The translations under genes and the position numbers were made by a program. The notes beneath the pieces were generated by a model. It did not search any database. It saw nothing but the letters and a program-made list of their open reading frames with translations, and was not told the DNA's origin. This document shows positions 8,043 to 15,943 of a stretch of DNA of 64,000 bases, one piece after another (position 1 is the first letter of the stretch; every line of letters starts with the position of its first letter). This DNA is from Devosia faecipullorum (GTDB lineage Bacteria; Pseudomonadota; Alphaproteobacteria; Rhizobiales; Devosiaceae), in the NCBI RefSeq assembly GCF_015158295.1, contig NZ_JACDXV010000006.1, positions 116,240-180,239 of the forward strand, given 5' to 3'.

Positions 8043-10121
8043 GTGACAGAAATCCGTTATTCCGACGAGGCCTTGCCGACAAGCACCGCTGTCCGTGTGG
8101 ACCGGCGGGGCGGCATCGCTTTGATATTCATCGACAACCCGCCGGTCAATGCCAGTTCCGTCGCCGTGCGCCAGGGTCTGTTGGCGGCGATCGGGCAGGT
8201 GAGCGTGGACAACACGCTGTCCGGGATCGTCATCGTGGGCGCGGGCAAGTCCTTCATTGCCGGATCGGACATCAAGGAGTTCGGCAAGACCCTGCCACCG
8301 CCGGAACTGCCTGAAATCCTCGCAGCCATCGAATCGTGCGCCTTGCCCGTCATCGCTGCTATTCACGGCTCCGCACTGGGCGGAGGCTATGAATTGGCGC
8401 TGGCCTGCGACTGGCGCATCGCCGTGCCCGACGCCATGCTCGGCCTGCCCGAGGTCGGTCTCGGCATGATCCCCGGAGCGGGCGGTACGCAGCGCCTGCC
8501 GCGTCTCGTCGGCCTGCCGACGGGGATCGAACTTATCACCTCCGCCAGGCGGGTGGCCGCTCCCGAGGCGCTAGCGCTGGGGATGATCGATGCCTTGGCC
8601 GGCAATGACCTCATCGGCGATGCGATGGCCTTCCTGGCGGGCAAAGGCAAGCGCCTCGCCAGCCAATTGACTCCGCCTCCGGCCAGCCGCGAAAGCATCG
8701 ACGCTGCCGCCGATGCCGCGCTGAGGCGAGGTCGCGGGCGCGAATGCGTGATCGAGGCAGTCGCTGCCGTCCGCCTCATCGAAACCACCCCGGTGGCGGA
8801 GGCGTTGCACATCGAGCGCGCCGCATTTCAGCGGTTGCGCACCGGCGAGGAAGCCAGCGCGCTGCGATATAACTTCTTTGCCGAACGCGCCGCGGCAAAG
8901 CCCCTGGAAGCCGCGCCGCTCCTGCCAATTCACCGCGCCGGCGTGGTCGGCGCCGGAACCATGGGCGCCGGCATTGCCGCGGTCCTGCTCGCGGCAGGTC
9001 TGCCGGTCGTATTGATCGACAGCAATGAAAACGTGCTGGCGCGCGCACGCGACGCGATCAGCAAGACTCTGGGCGATCTGGAAAGGCTCGGAAAGCTACG
9101 AGGCGCGGATGCCGCCTCCCGCTTGTCTGCACTTGAGACGAATACGGCCTTCGAGCACCTTGCGGGAACCGACTTCGTCATCGAAGCCGTGTTCGAAGAT
9201 CTGGCAGTCAAGACCGAGGTCATATCCCGGCTTGGCGCGTTGCTGCCGGAACAAACCATTATCGCCACCAATACATCCTATCTCGACATCGAGACATTGG
9301 CCGCCGCCAGCGGCCGATCAGACCGGTTTGTCGGCCTGCATTTCTTCGCGCCGGTGCCGCGAATGAAGCTGCTCGAGATCGTGCAATGCGCGACAACCGC
9401 GCCGGAAATTGTTGCCAGCGCCTTTGCGTTGGCGAAGAAAATTGGCAAGCTGCCGGTCCTGGCCAGACCTTGCGAGGGCTTTATCGGCAATCGCATCTAT
9501 GCCCGCTATCGCGCCCAGTGCGAATATGCGCTCGATGATGGCGCCCTGCCCCAGACCATCGACGCAGCCGCCACCAAGCTCGGTTTTGCCATGGGGCTTT
9601 TCGCCGTCTCCGATATTTCCGGCCTCGACATCGCCTGGCGCCTGCGCCAGAGCAAGGCGTTCGGTCGCGATCCGCGCGAACGCTATGTGACGCTTCCCGA
9701 TGCCGTATGCGAATTGGGGCGGCTGGGGCGAAAGACCAATGCCGGCTGGTACGACTACGACGAAGACGGCAAGCCGATTCCGTCGCCTCAGGTCAACCAA
9801 TTGGTCGAAGCCAATGCCGAGCTCAACGGCCGGACAGCGCCGGACGGCCAGACCATCGCCGATGCCATCATGGGCGCGATCATCAACGAAGCGGCGTTGA
9901 TCGTCTCCGAGGGCATTGCGCGTTCGCCCCGGGATATCGATGTGATGCTGACCAATGGCTATGGCTATGCCAAGTCCAAGGGTGGCCCACTGTTCCAGGC
10001 CGCTCGCATGCCGCAGGAGCGGGTCGAGGCGCTGGTGAATCTGGCCGAAAAAAACGTGGGCTGGGGTTTCCGCCGGGGCGATGTGGCTGGGCTGCTGGCC
10101 GGCCTGCGCGAGGCGCAATAA
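8043..10121 (+). CDS. Bifunctional enoyl-CoA hydratase / 3-hydroxyacyl-CoA dehydrogenase
   Basis: A 692-residue fusion enzyme for two beta-oxidation steps, beginning with GTG at 8043. Residues 1-190 are a crotonase domain: oxyanion-hole glycines in FIAGSDIKEF and HGSALGGGYELALACDWR, with catalytic Glu in the latter and in GLPEVGLGMIPGAGGTQRLP. Residues from about 297 form a Rossmann NAD domain (VGAGTMGAGIAAVL), with catalytic His in FVGLHFFAPVPRMKLLEIV and the Asn of EGFIGNRIYARY. The C-terminal helical domain completes a FadJ/PimF-like protein. It stands alone on this strand between tctBA and the MFS gene, probably acting with the MaoC, SDR and thiolase enzymes nearby. Confidence 0.92.
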   Translation: MTEIRYSDEALPTSTAVRVDRRGGIALIFIDNPPVNASSVAVRQGLLAAIGQVSVDNTLSGIVIVGAGKSFIAGSDIKEFGKTLPPPELPEILAAIESCALPVIAAIHGSALGGGYELALACDWRIAVPDAMLGLPEVGLGMIPGAGGTQRLPRLVGLPTGIELITSARRVAAPEALALGMIDALAGNDLIGDAMAFLAGKGKRLASQLTPPPASRESIDAAADAALRRGRGRECVIEAVAAVRLIETTPVAEALHIERAAFQRLRTGEEASALRYNFFAERAAAKPLEAAPLLPIHRAGVVGAGTMGAGIAAVLLAAGLPVVLIDSNENVLARARDAISKTLGDLERLGKLRGADAASRLSALETNTAFEHLAGTDFVIEAVFEDLAVKTEVISRLGALLPEQTIIATNTSYLDIETLAAASGRSDRFVGLHFFAPVPRMKLLEIVQCATTAPEIVASAFALAKKIGKLPVLARPCEGFIGNRIYARYRAQCEYALDDGALPQTIDAAATKLGFAMGLFAVSDISGLDIAWRLRQSKAFGRDPRERYVTLPDAVCELGRLGRKTNAGWYDYDEDGKPIPSPQVNQLVEANAELNGRTAPDGQTIADAIMGAIINEAALIVSEGIARSPRDIDVMLTNGYGYAKSKGGPLFQAARMPQERVEALVNLAEKNVGWGFRRGDVAGLLAGLREAQ

Positions 10122-10128
10122 GCATCTC

Positions 10129-10161
10129 CTCTGTCTCGCCGCACATTGCCACGAGACAGAG
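10129..10161. terminator. Bidirectional terminator-like hairpin
   Basis: Perfect 10-bp inverted repeat CTCTGTCTCG (10129-10138) / CGAGACAGAG (10152-10161) with a 13-base loop. It lies in the 43-bp gap between the convergent hydratase/dehydrogenase and MFS genes. There is no clear T-run, so intrinsic termination may be weak. Confidence 0.5.
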
Positions 10162-10164
10162 ACC

Positions 10165-11361
10165 TCATGCGCTTGAATCTCGGTCGAGATGATGCCAGGC
10201 CAGCCCCGTAAGGGCGCCGAAAATGATGCTGGATCCAACCAGCAAGCCCATGGCGTGGGCGGGCTCGACAAAGAGCGTTGCCAGCAATCCAATGATGAAG
10301 CCGGTGGCGATCTGCATGAAGCCATGCAGGGCGGAGGCGGCGCCTGCGCGTTCCTTGTGAGTCGAAAATGCCGCCGTCATCACTGCGGGCGCGGCATGGG
10401 CATAGCCGAATGCATATAGCGCGACCGGCAGCATGACGCTCCAGAATGTGGGCTCCATAGCCATCGTTCCGACCATCAGCGCCAAGGCGCCGATCAAAGC
10501 GATGCCGGCGCCCCAGGGTACCAGTTGCGCCGCCGCGAAGCGGCGCAGCAGGAACCGCGTCCACAGCGAAGCCAGCATATAGACGCCCGATTGCAGGAAC
10601 ATCCCAAGACCGAATTCCTGGGGCGAAATGCCGACGCGGGAAATCAGCAGGAAAGGCAGGATGCTGGCCTGCCCATAAATGGCCCCCGCGCATCCCGCCG
10701 TGCAGAGGGCGGGCAGGAGAAAGGCGCGACTGGTCAGCAGCATCCCCATGGAACGGAGCATGCCGAGCGGCCTCAAACGTGCAAGATCGACCGGAACGGT
10801 TTCAACGATGAATATCCCCGCCAGCAGCAGCGCCACCATGCCATGGACGACCATGGCGACAAAAATCCAGTGATAATCTCCAAAGGCGAGCATCAGGCTG
10901 CCGATGGCAGGGGCAATGGCGGGTCCGGCAGCGATGATGATCGCCATCATGTTGAGAATGCGCGAGGAGGCCTGGCCGGTGAACAGATCGCGCACCAAAG
11001 CGCGCGAAATTACCAGCCCCGCTGAAGCGCCGACACCTTGAAAGGCGCGCGCCACGATCAGGGTTTCAATAGTGGGCGCAACGAGGCAGGCGATGGCCGC
11101 GACCAGATAGAGGGAAAAAAAGCCGAGCGCCACATTGCGCCGTCCCAGGCCGTCCGAGAGCAGGCCACAAAGCAATTGCCCCAGTGCCAGCCCGATATAG
11201 AAAACAGAGATCGTAAGATTGCCGGCGGCTTCGCTCGTTCTGAACCCGCCAACGATAGTCGGCAAGGCCGGCGTGTAGATGGCGACCGAAAGCGGGCCCA
11301 GCGCGACCATGATCGCGCCGACCAGCCCGAGCCGCCTTTCGCTCATGGCCGAGCCCGACAT
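10165..11361 (-). CDS. MFS transporter, Bcr/CflA-type multidrug exporter family
   Basis: A 398-residue major facilitator with 12 predicted helices. The first helix, GAIMVALGPLSVAIYTPALPTI, and the loop following helix 2, GLLSDGLGRRNVALGF (an MFS motif A, DGxGRR), match the Bcr/CflA drug:H+ antiporter branch, as does GVGASAGLVISRALVRDLF. It is the last gene of a leftward run with the SDR and MaoC genes, 28 bp after the second MaoC-like gene, so it may export a pathway substrate or product. GGGGGAG upstream supports the start at 11361. Confidence 0.85.
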   Translation of the reverse strand: MSGSAMSERRLGLVGAIMVALGPLSVAIYTPALPTIVGGFRTSEAAGNLTISVFYIGLALGQLLCGLLSDGLGRRNVALGFFSLYLVAAIACLVAPTIETLIVARAFQGVGASAGLVISRALVRDLFTGQASSRILNMMAIIIAAGPAIAPAIGSLMLAFGDYHWIFVAMVVHGMVALLLAGIFIVETVPVDLARLRPLGMLRSMGMLLTSRAFLLPALCTAGCAGAIYGQASILPFLLISRVGISPQEFGLGMFLQSGVYMLASLWTRFLLRRFAAAQLVPWGAGIALIGALALMVGTMAMEPTFWSVMLPVALYAFGYAHAAPAVMTAAFSTHKERAGAASALHGFMQIATGFIIGLLATLFVEPAHAMGLLVGSSIIFGALTGLAWHHLDRDSSA

Positions 11362-11389
11362 ACCGACCAGATCTCCCCCTGCGTCCGCC

Positions 11390-11836
11390 TTAGGCGCCCC
11401 GCACCCAGGCGGTGCCGACGGTCAGCTTCTTGCCCTTGTCATCCTCGCACCAGACATCAAGCGTGTGCTCCGCCTTGCCCTCGGCATTGACGATGACAGT
11501 GTTGACGCGGGCGCAGGCTATGACCTGCATGTTCTCGTAGATCGGCGCGATATATTTGGTCGATAGCCGGCTGCGGCAGGCAAATTGCGGCCCGAACACA
11601 TCGACCAGCAAGCCCTGGATCCAGTTGGTGGAGATCATGCCATCGGCGATGATGCCGGGCAGTCCCTGCTTGCGGGCATATTCGTCATCGTCATGAATGG
11701 TGGGCGGCTGGGTATGGACCCGACCGTCATCGGCCCCGATCGTGGGCTGACCATCGACATACCAGCGCATGCGTTCGCGGGTCATGGCGCGCGCGCGGGT
11801 GCGGAATTCGGTGCCGGCTTCAAGAGAAAGGGTCAT
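11390..11836 (-). CDS. MaoC-like dehydratase (hotdog fold), subunit 2
   Basis: A 148-residue single hotdog-fold protein. The stretch PTIHDDDEYARKQGLPGIIADGM corresponds to the R-specific hydratase-2 region, where a conserved Asp/His pair binds the enoyl-CoA and GIIADGM follows, so this is probably the catalytic partner of the pair. It follows the other MaoC-like gene by 12 bp, in the manner of split heteromeric hydratases such as HadAB or ChsH1/H2. A (de)hydration of an acyl-CoA in the local pathway is likely; the substrate is unknown. Confidence 0.75.
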   Translation of the reverse strand: MTLSLEAGTEFRTRARAMTRERMRWYVDGQPTIGADDGRVHTQPPTIHDDDEYARKQGLPGIIADGMISTNWIQGLLVDVFGPQFACRSRLSTKYIAPIYENMQVIACARVNTVIVNAEGKAEHTLDVWCEDDKGKKLTVGTAWVRGA

Positions 11837-11848
11837 GGCGAAAACTCC

Positions 11849-12289
11849 TTAGGCGGCTTCGGTTTTCTGGGAATAGGCGAGGATCACCTGATCGCGGTAG
11901 CGCACCAGCAATTGGCCGGTTTCGACATTGGTCAGTTCCATTTCCAGCAAAACGTATTCGCGGCCCTTCTTGAGGAACCGGTCCAGGATACGGCCGACAA
12001 CGCTGAGCTTGTCACCGACCCGGGCGGGCGCGAAGACTTCGGCGTCATATTCGTAATGGATGCGCGCGGTCGGCCCCGTGCCGGCAGGACAGGCGGCATT
12101 GTAGAGCCGCAGCTTGTCGAGATGGATCAGGGTTGGCGGCATGATCAGGCCATCGGCGCCCTGGAAGCATTCATGATGCATTTCCACGATATGGGAATAT
12201 TCGCGGATGACGAAGGCGCTGAGCGTATATTCGACCGGTCCGAGCACATCGCCTTTGTCGAGATCGGTGACGAATTGTCCAATGGCCAT
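11849..12289 (-). CDS. MaoC-like/FAS1-type dehydratase-domain protein, subunit 1
   Basis: A 146-residue hotdog-fold protein resembling the N-terminal MaoC dehydratase-like domain. It lacks an obvious catalytic Asp/His pair, which suggests a structural or CoA-binding partner of the following MaoC protein. The ATG at 12287-12289 is preferred over upstream starts because GAGAGG lies a few bases before it and the protein then begins with MAIGQFVTDLDKGDVLG. It follows the SDR gene by 19 bp in the leftward operon. Confidence 0.7.
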   Translation of the reverse strand: MAIGQFVTDLDKGDVLGPVEYTLSAFVIREYSHIVEMHHECFQGADGLIMPPTLIHLDKLRLYNAACPAGTGPTARIHYEYDAEVFAPARVGDKLSVVGRILDRFLKKGREYVLLEMELTNVETGQLLVRYRDQVILAYSQKTEAA

Positions 12290-12308
12290 TTGCTGCCTCT
12301 CTTTTTTC

Positions 12309-13274
12309 TCAGGGATCGGGGGACGCCGGGCCGGAAATGGGCGCCCAGCGAAACACGTCTGTGATGACTTCAAGCGGTGTCAGGAACGGCGTCCAGGCGG
12401 CAATGAGATGCTCCTCGAACCAAGGCGCCGACCACGGTTTGCTGCTGGAAATATCGCGCTGGGGCGAGGGATGGCCGTAAAGGTAGAGCTCACTGCCGCG
12501 CGCGCCGATGATCTGGCCGTTAAGCGCTACGGAAGCGTTGCTGCCGAGAAAGGCGACGACCGGAGCCATATGCTCGGGCACCGAGGCCAGGCGGGCGCGG
12601 CGCAGGTTTTCCTGCGCTTCGGGCGTCAGCAGATGCCTGCGCGCATTGTCGGTCAATTCGGTCATGCGGCTGGTGCTTGAGGGCACGATGCAATTCGAGC
12701 GGATGCCCAGCGACCCCAGATCGCGGGCAAGCGTCTGCGACAGCCCCACTATGCCCAGCTTGGCTGCGGCGTAATTGGTCTGTCTGGTGCTGCCAACCAG
12801 ACCTCCGGCCGATGACATATGGACGAAGGCGCCGCTCCTTTGCCGCACGAAAAGCCGGGCGGCGGCATGGCTGAGATAGACGGCGCCATGAAGATTGGTC
12901 TCGAGAACGCCGCGCCAATCGCTTTCGGTCATGTCGCCAAAAGCGCCCATGCGGATAATGCCGGCATTGTTGATGACGATGTCGAGCCTGCCGTACGTGT
13001 CCATGGCCTGCTCGACCATGGCCTGGCCGGAGGCGCGCTCGGTGACGCTCAGCATATTGGCGACCGCCTCGCCACCTTCGGCGCGGATCGCCTCGACCAC
13101 GACATCGGCGGCCTTGACCGAACCGGCGTCTCCGGCCACCGACACGCCGAGATCATTGACAACGATGCGGGCGCCGAGCCTGGCCATGTGCTGGCAGACA
13201 GCACGACCGATCCCGCCTCCGCCTCCGGTCACGATGGCGACTTTTCCTTCCAATGTCGAAGCCGGTGCCGTCAT
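12309..13274 (-). CDS. SDR family NAD(P)-dependent oxidoreductase with C-terminal extension
   Basis: A 321-residue short-chain dehydrogenase. The cofactor motif is VTGGGGGIGRAV near residue 16, NNAG follows near residue 105, and the catalytic Ser and Tyr-Lys are in HMSSAGG and NYAAAKLG. The protein runs about 60 residues beyond a standard 250-residue SDR. That tail, including AAWTPFLTPLEVITDVFRWAP, resembles the C-terminal end of the neighbouring degenerate SDR. The start overlaps the stop of that gene by 4 bp (ATGA), so the two are translationally coupled and may form a heteromer. It probably oxidises a 3-hydroxyacyl-CoA. Confidence 0.85.
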   Translation of the reverse strand: MTAPASTLEGKVAIVTGGGGGIGRAVCQHMARLGARIVVNDLGVSVAGDAGSVKAADVVVEAIRAEGGEAVANMLSVTERASGQAMVEQAMDTYGRLDIVINNAGIIRMGAFGDMTESDWRGVLETNLHGAVYLSHAAARLFVRQRSGAFVHMSSAGGLVGSTRQTNYAAAKLGIVGLSQTLARDLGSLGIRSNCIVPSSTSRMTELTDNARRHLLTPEAQENLRRARLASVPEHMAPVVAFLGSNASVALNGQIIGARGSELYLYGHPSPQRDISSSKPWSAPWFEEHLIAAWTPFLTPLEVITDVFRWAPISGPASPDP

Positions 13275-13969
13275 TGGGCGCTCTCCATATCCAGGCGGGG
13301 TAGAAAGGGCGCCCAGCGAGAGGCCTGCCGGGAGAGCGAGGCTTCGTCCCAGCCGGTATCGCTATGGGCCACGCGCAACGGCCTCGACTGGGCGAAAAGC
13401 TGCAATCGGTCGGGCGTGATGGCGGCGAGCTGACCGGAGATGGCACGCCCCTCGGGACCGCATAGAAACAGGACCAGTTCGGCCATTGCAGCCAAAGCCG
13501 CAGGCTCCGGATTTAGGGCGATGATATTGGAGCGCACCCTGTCCTTGAGATCGAGAGCGATGCCGCGCGACAATCCAGCCGTGGCGTAGCTCAAAGTTGC
13601 GGCACTCCCGGTCTCAACCGCACCCGGCAGGCCATCAGCATGCACCAGATTGACGATGGAGCCACCATTGCCGGCCAGCATAAGTCGTGCGACGGCCTGG
13701 CCGATGCGAAAACGGCCATTGAGCTCAATATCGGCGGCTTCATCCCAGCGATCGAGATCGATCTGGTCGAAGCGCACCGCTTGGTGCAAGGCTGGCGTGG
13801 TGACGAGCCCATCGGGGATCCAATTGTCCGGCAGATCGAGGACAGCCGTGCCGGATGGCACAGTCACCACCTCGGCTCCGGCCTCCTCAAGCCTTTCGGC
13901 AAGCAAGGACCACAGTCCAGTCGGAACCGCACTGACAACTATTCGCAATTTCTGGGGCATGATTTCCAC
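13271..13969 (-). CDS. Degenerate, probably non-catalytic SDR-like protein
   Basis: A 232-residue protein with SDR-like secondary pattern but without the functional motifs. The usual TGxxxGIG is replaced by SAVPTGLWSLLA, the active-site Ser position reads VNLVHADG, and after the Tyr in LSYATAGLSRG there is no Lys four residues on. The C-terminus, SRWAPFLPRL, resembles the tail of the following catalytic SDR. Coupled translation with that SDR suggests a regulatory or scaffolding subunit. The gene lies 53 bp downstream of tctC in the leftward run. A pseudo-enzyme is inferred; a divergent active enzyme is possible. Confidence 0.6.
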   Translation of the reverse strand: MEIMPQKLRIVVSAVPTGLWSLLAERLEEAGAEVVTVPSGTAVLDLPDNWIPDGLVTTPALHQAVRFDQIDLDRWDEAADIELNGRFRIGQAVARLMLAGNGGSIVNLVHADGLPGAVETGSAATLSYATAGLSRGIALDLKDRVRSNIIALNPEPAALAAMAELVLFLCGPEGRAISGQLAAITPDRLQLFAQSRPLRVAHSDTGWDEASLSRQASRWAPFLPRLDMESAQ

Positions 13970-14022
13970 CTTGGGCGACAGGGGGCGGCGAACCGCCCCC
14001 CGCCGGAGGGAGGAGAGGGAGA

Positions 14023-14991
14023 CTAGTTGATCACCAGGCCGGTTGCGGCCAGGGCTTTCCAGGTCTCGATGTCGGCATCGAGAGTGGCATCAGCTTCCGC
14101 CGGCGTATTGCCGACCGGGTTCATACCCACGCCGAACAGGCGCTCCGCGATCGTGGCATCTGCGTCGGCAGTGGCGATGGCGGCGCTGAGCTTGTCCACG
14201 ATGGCATCGGGTGTCGCGGCCGGCACGAAGGCGCCGATCCAGATCATTACTGCCGCATCGGGGTAACCGGCTTCGGCAATGGTGGGCACGTCCGGCAGAT
14301 CCGGCCAACGCTCATCGGAGGTCACCGCCAGGGCCTTGAGCTTGCCCTCCTTGATCAGGGGGATCGAGGTGAGGGTATCGAATACGATCTGCACCTCATT
14401 GGCCATCAGACCCACCTGCGACGGCCCGCCGCCGGCATAGGGAATGTGCACCATCTCGATGCCGGTCGAGGCCTTGAAGCGTTCGCCGATGAGGTGACCC
14501 GACCCGCCAAGACCGGCTGAGCCGAAATTCAGCTGCCCGGGATTGGCCTTGGCATATTCAACCAGTTCCTCGACCGTATCTACCGGCAGGGAAGGATTGG
14601 CGACGAGAACGAACGGGCCGCCGGCGATGATCGAAACGGCGCGCAGATCGCCCGTGGTATCGTAGGGCAGATTGGCGTTGAAGGCCGCGTGGATGCCGAT
14701 GGCGGATGTATGGACAAGCACGGTCTGTCCATCGGGGGCCGATTTGGCGACAAATTCTGTGCCGATAACGCCCGATGCGCCCGGCTTGTTTTCCACCACG
14801 AAGGGCTGGCCCAGTTGTTCGCTCAGCGACTGGCCGATCAGGCGCGCGCCCGCATCGGTGGACCCGCCGGGATTATAGGGCACGATAATGGTAACCGGGC
14901 GATCCGGGTAATTTTGCGCATCCTGCGCGAAGGCCGGCGCTGCCAGCAGAACGCCAAGCGTTGCAAGCGCGGCTGAGAAACGAATGGACAT
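14023..14991 (-). CDS. Tripartite tricarboxylate transporter substrate-binding protein TctC
   Basis: A 322-residue periplasmic protein of the Bug/TctC family, the solute receptor for TctAB. The N-terminus MSIRFSAALATLGVLLAAPAFA is a signal peptide with an AFA cleavage site. Mature-protein hallmarks are YPDRPVTIIVPYNPGGSTD, where the GGxxD loop contacts carboxylates, and GQPFVVENKPGASG. The ATG at 14991 is chosen because AAGGAGGAG lies just upstream, discarding a longer reading frame that would bury the signal peptide. It has its own dyad operator about 90 bp upstream, and sits with the pathway genes rather than with tctAB. Confidence 0.92.
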   Translation of the reverse strand: MSIRFSAALATLGVLLAAPAFAQDAQNYPDRPVTIIVPYNPGGSTDAGARLIGQSLSEQLGQPFVVENKPGASGVIGTEFVAKSAPDGQTVLVHTSAIGIHAAFNANLPYDTTGDLRAVSIIAGGPFVLVANPSLPVDTVEELVEYAKANPGQLNFGSAGLGGSGHLIGERFKASTGIEMVHIPYAGGGPSQVGLMANEVQIVFDTLTSIPLIKEGKLKALAVTSDERWPDLPDVPTIAEAGYPDAAVMIWIGAFVPAATPDAIVDKLSAAIATADADATIAERLFGVGMNPVGNTPAEADATLDADIETWKALAATGLVIN

Positions 14992-15080
14992 GAACTCCTC
15001 CTTGTTGGAACGCCCTGGGACATTCTGCTTTGACACTAAAGACAGCGGGCGACCCGGCTCAACGCGCAATCGGCGGCAAA

Positions 15081-15105
15081 CATCTTTGCGTTTTTTGTAA
15101 AGATC
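15081..15105. promoter_or_regulatory. 25-bp dyad operator (ATCTTT-N11-AAAGAT) before tctC
   Basis: Arms ATCTTT (15082-15087) and AAAGAT (15099-15104) with an 11-base spacer, GCGTTTTTTGT. It lies between the AhpD-like gene and tctC and is nearly the same as the dyad at 7959-7983 before tctBA. It suggests one regulator for both halves of the transporter. Confidence 0.6.
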
Positions 15106-15110
15106 CAAGG

Positions 15111-15851
15111 CTATTTTGAGGAGACGGCGGTCATCAGCGGCGGCACCGTGGTGGTGCAGGTGTGAATGGCGATGGCGCTGCTCAATTGCAGCACATCTGC
15201 GATCTCAGCCGGCGTCGCCCCATGTCTCAAGGCAAGGCCGATATGGCGTCGCACGCTTTCTGGCTGCGGCCCGGCCGGAGTAGCGCAGACAGCGATGCGC
15301 ACGAATTCCTTGACCTTGGGGGGCAGCGGGCCATCCCGATAGGGTATTTCTGCATAACGCAGATATGCATCCACGAAATGGGGCGCATAAACGAACATGG
15401 CGTCGCCGCCTTCCGGCCAATAGCCGGCCAATTCCACAAAGCTATCCTTGCGTGCCTGCTGCTCGGAATTGAGGCTCACCGTCGCGTCCAGCCCCGCCTC
15501 TCCCATCCCGGCGAGCAGGGCCGGCATGCCGGCCTCAAGCGTCATATGAGCCGACAATGTGGTCAATTGAATGACTTCAAGCACTTCTGCCTTGGATGCG
15601 CCCTTGGCCAGCGCCATCTCGATATGACGAGCGGCGCCGGAGGCATAGAGATGGCTGACCGCTCCATCGACCGCGATATAGATGAACTCGCAGACCTTGG
15701 CCTCGAGATTCGCCGACACGAAGGGGGCATGCTGAAATGCGAGATAGGCATCCAGATAGTCGGGCGACAGTTCAAGCAGGCCCTGATGGAAGGGATGCCA
15801 ATAGCCCCGCAGGCGCTCGATCCTCGATTTGATATCCTCGTCCTGATTCAT
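15111..15851 (-). CDS. Carboxymuconolactone decarboxylase / AhpD-like family protein, two-domain
   Basis: A 246-residue all-helical protein with two AhpD/CMD-like repeats, about residues 30-125 and 150-240. Each contains the conserved helix with a His-containing pattern (ARHIEMALAKGASKAEVLEVIQL and VRRHIGLALRHGATPAEIADVLQL). The CxxC of alkylhydroperoxidase AhpD is missing, so a thiol peroxidase role is unlikely. Members of this branch are common in catabolic operons, often with unknown function. It is the first gene of the leftward run before tctC, 92 bp from the end of mmsA. Confidence 0.75.
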   Translation of the reverse strand: MNQDEDIKSRIERLRGYWHPFHQGLLELSPDYLDAYLAFQHAPFVSANLEAKVCEFIYIAVDGAVSHLYASGAARHIEMALAKGASKAEVLEVIQLTTLSAHMTLEAGMPALLAGMGEAGLDATVSLNSEQQARKDSFVELAGYWPEGGDAMFVYAPHFVDAYLRYAEIPYRDGPLPPKVKEFVRIAVCATPAGPQPESVRRHIGLALRHGATPAEIADVLQLSSAIAIHTCTTTVPPLMTAVSSK

Positions 15852-15881
15852 TTCGCTCTCCTAATTGCGCATATGTTTTCA

Positions 15882-15907
15882 GGGTGGCAGGACCAGCCGT
15901 GCCACCC
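15882..15907 (-). terminator. Hairpin after mmsA
   Basis: Perfect 8-bp stem GGGTGGCA (15882-15889) / TGCCACCC (15900-15907) with a 10-base loop, in the 92-bp gap downstream of mmsA. It lacks a T-tract, so it could equally be a processing or stability element. Confidence 0.4.
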
Positions 15908-15943
15908 CGAGACGTGATCGGTGCCGATCCCTCTCTTGAGGGT

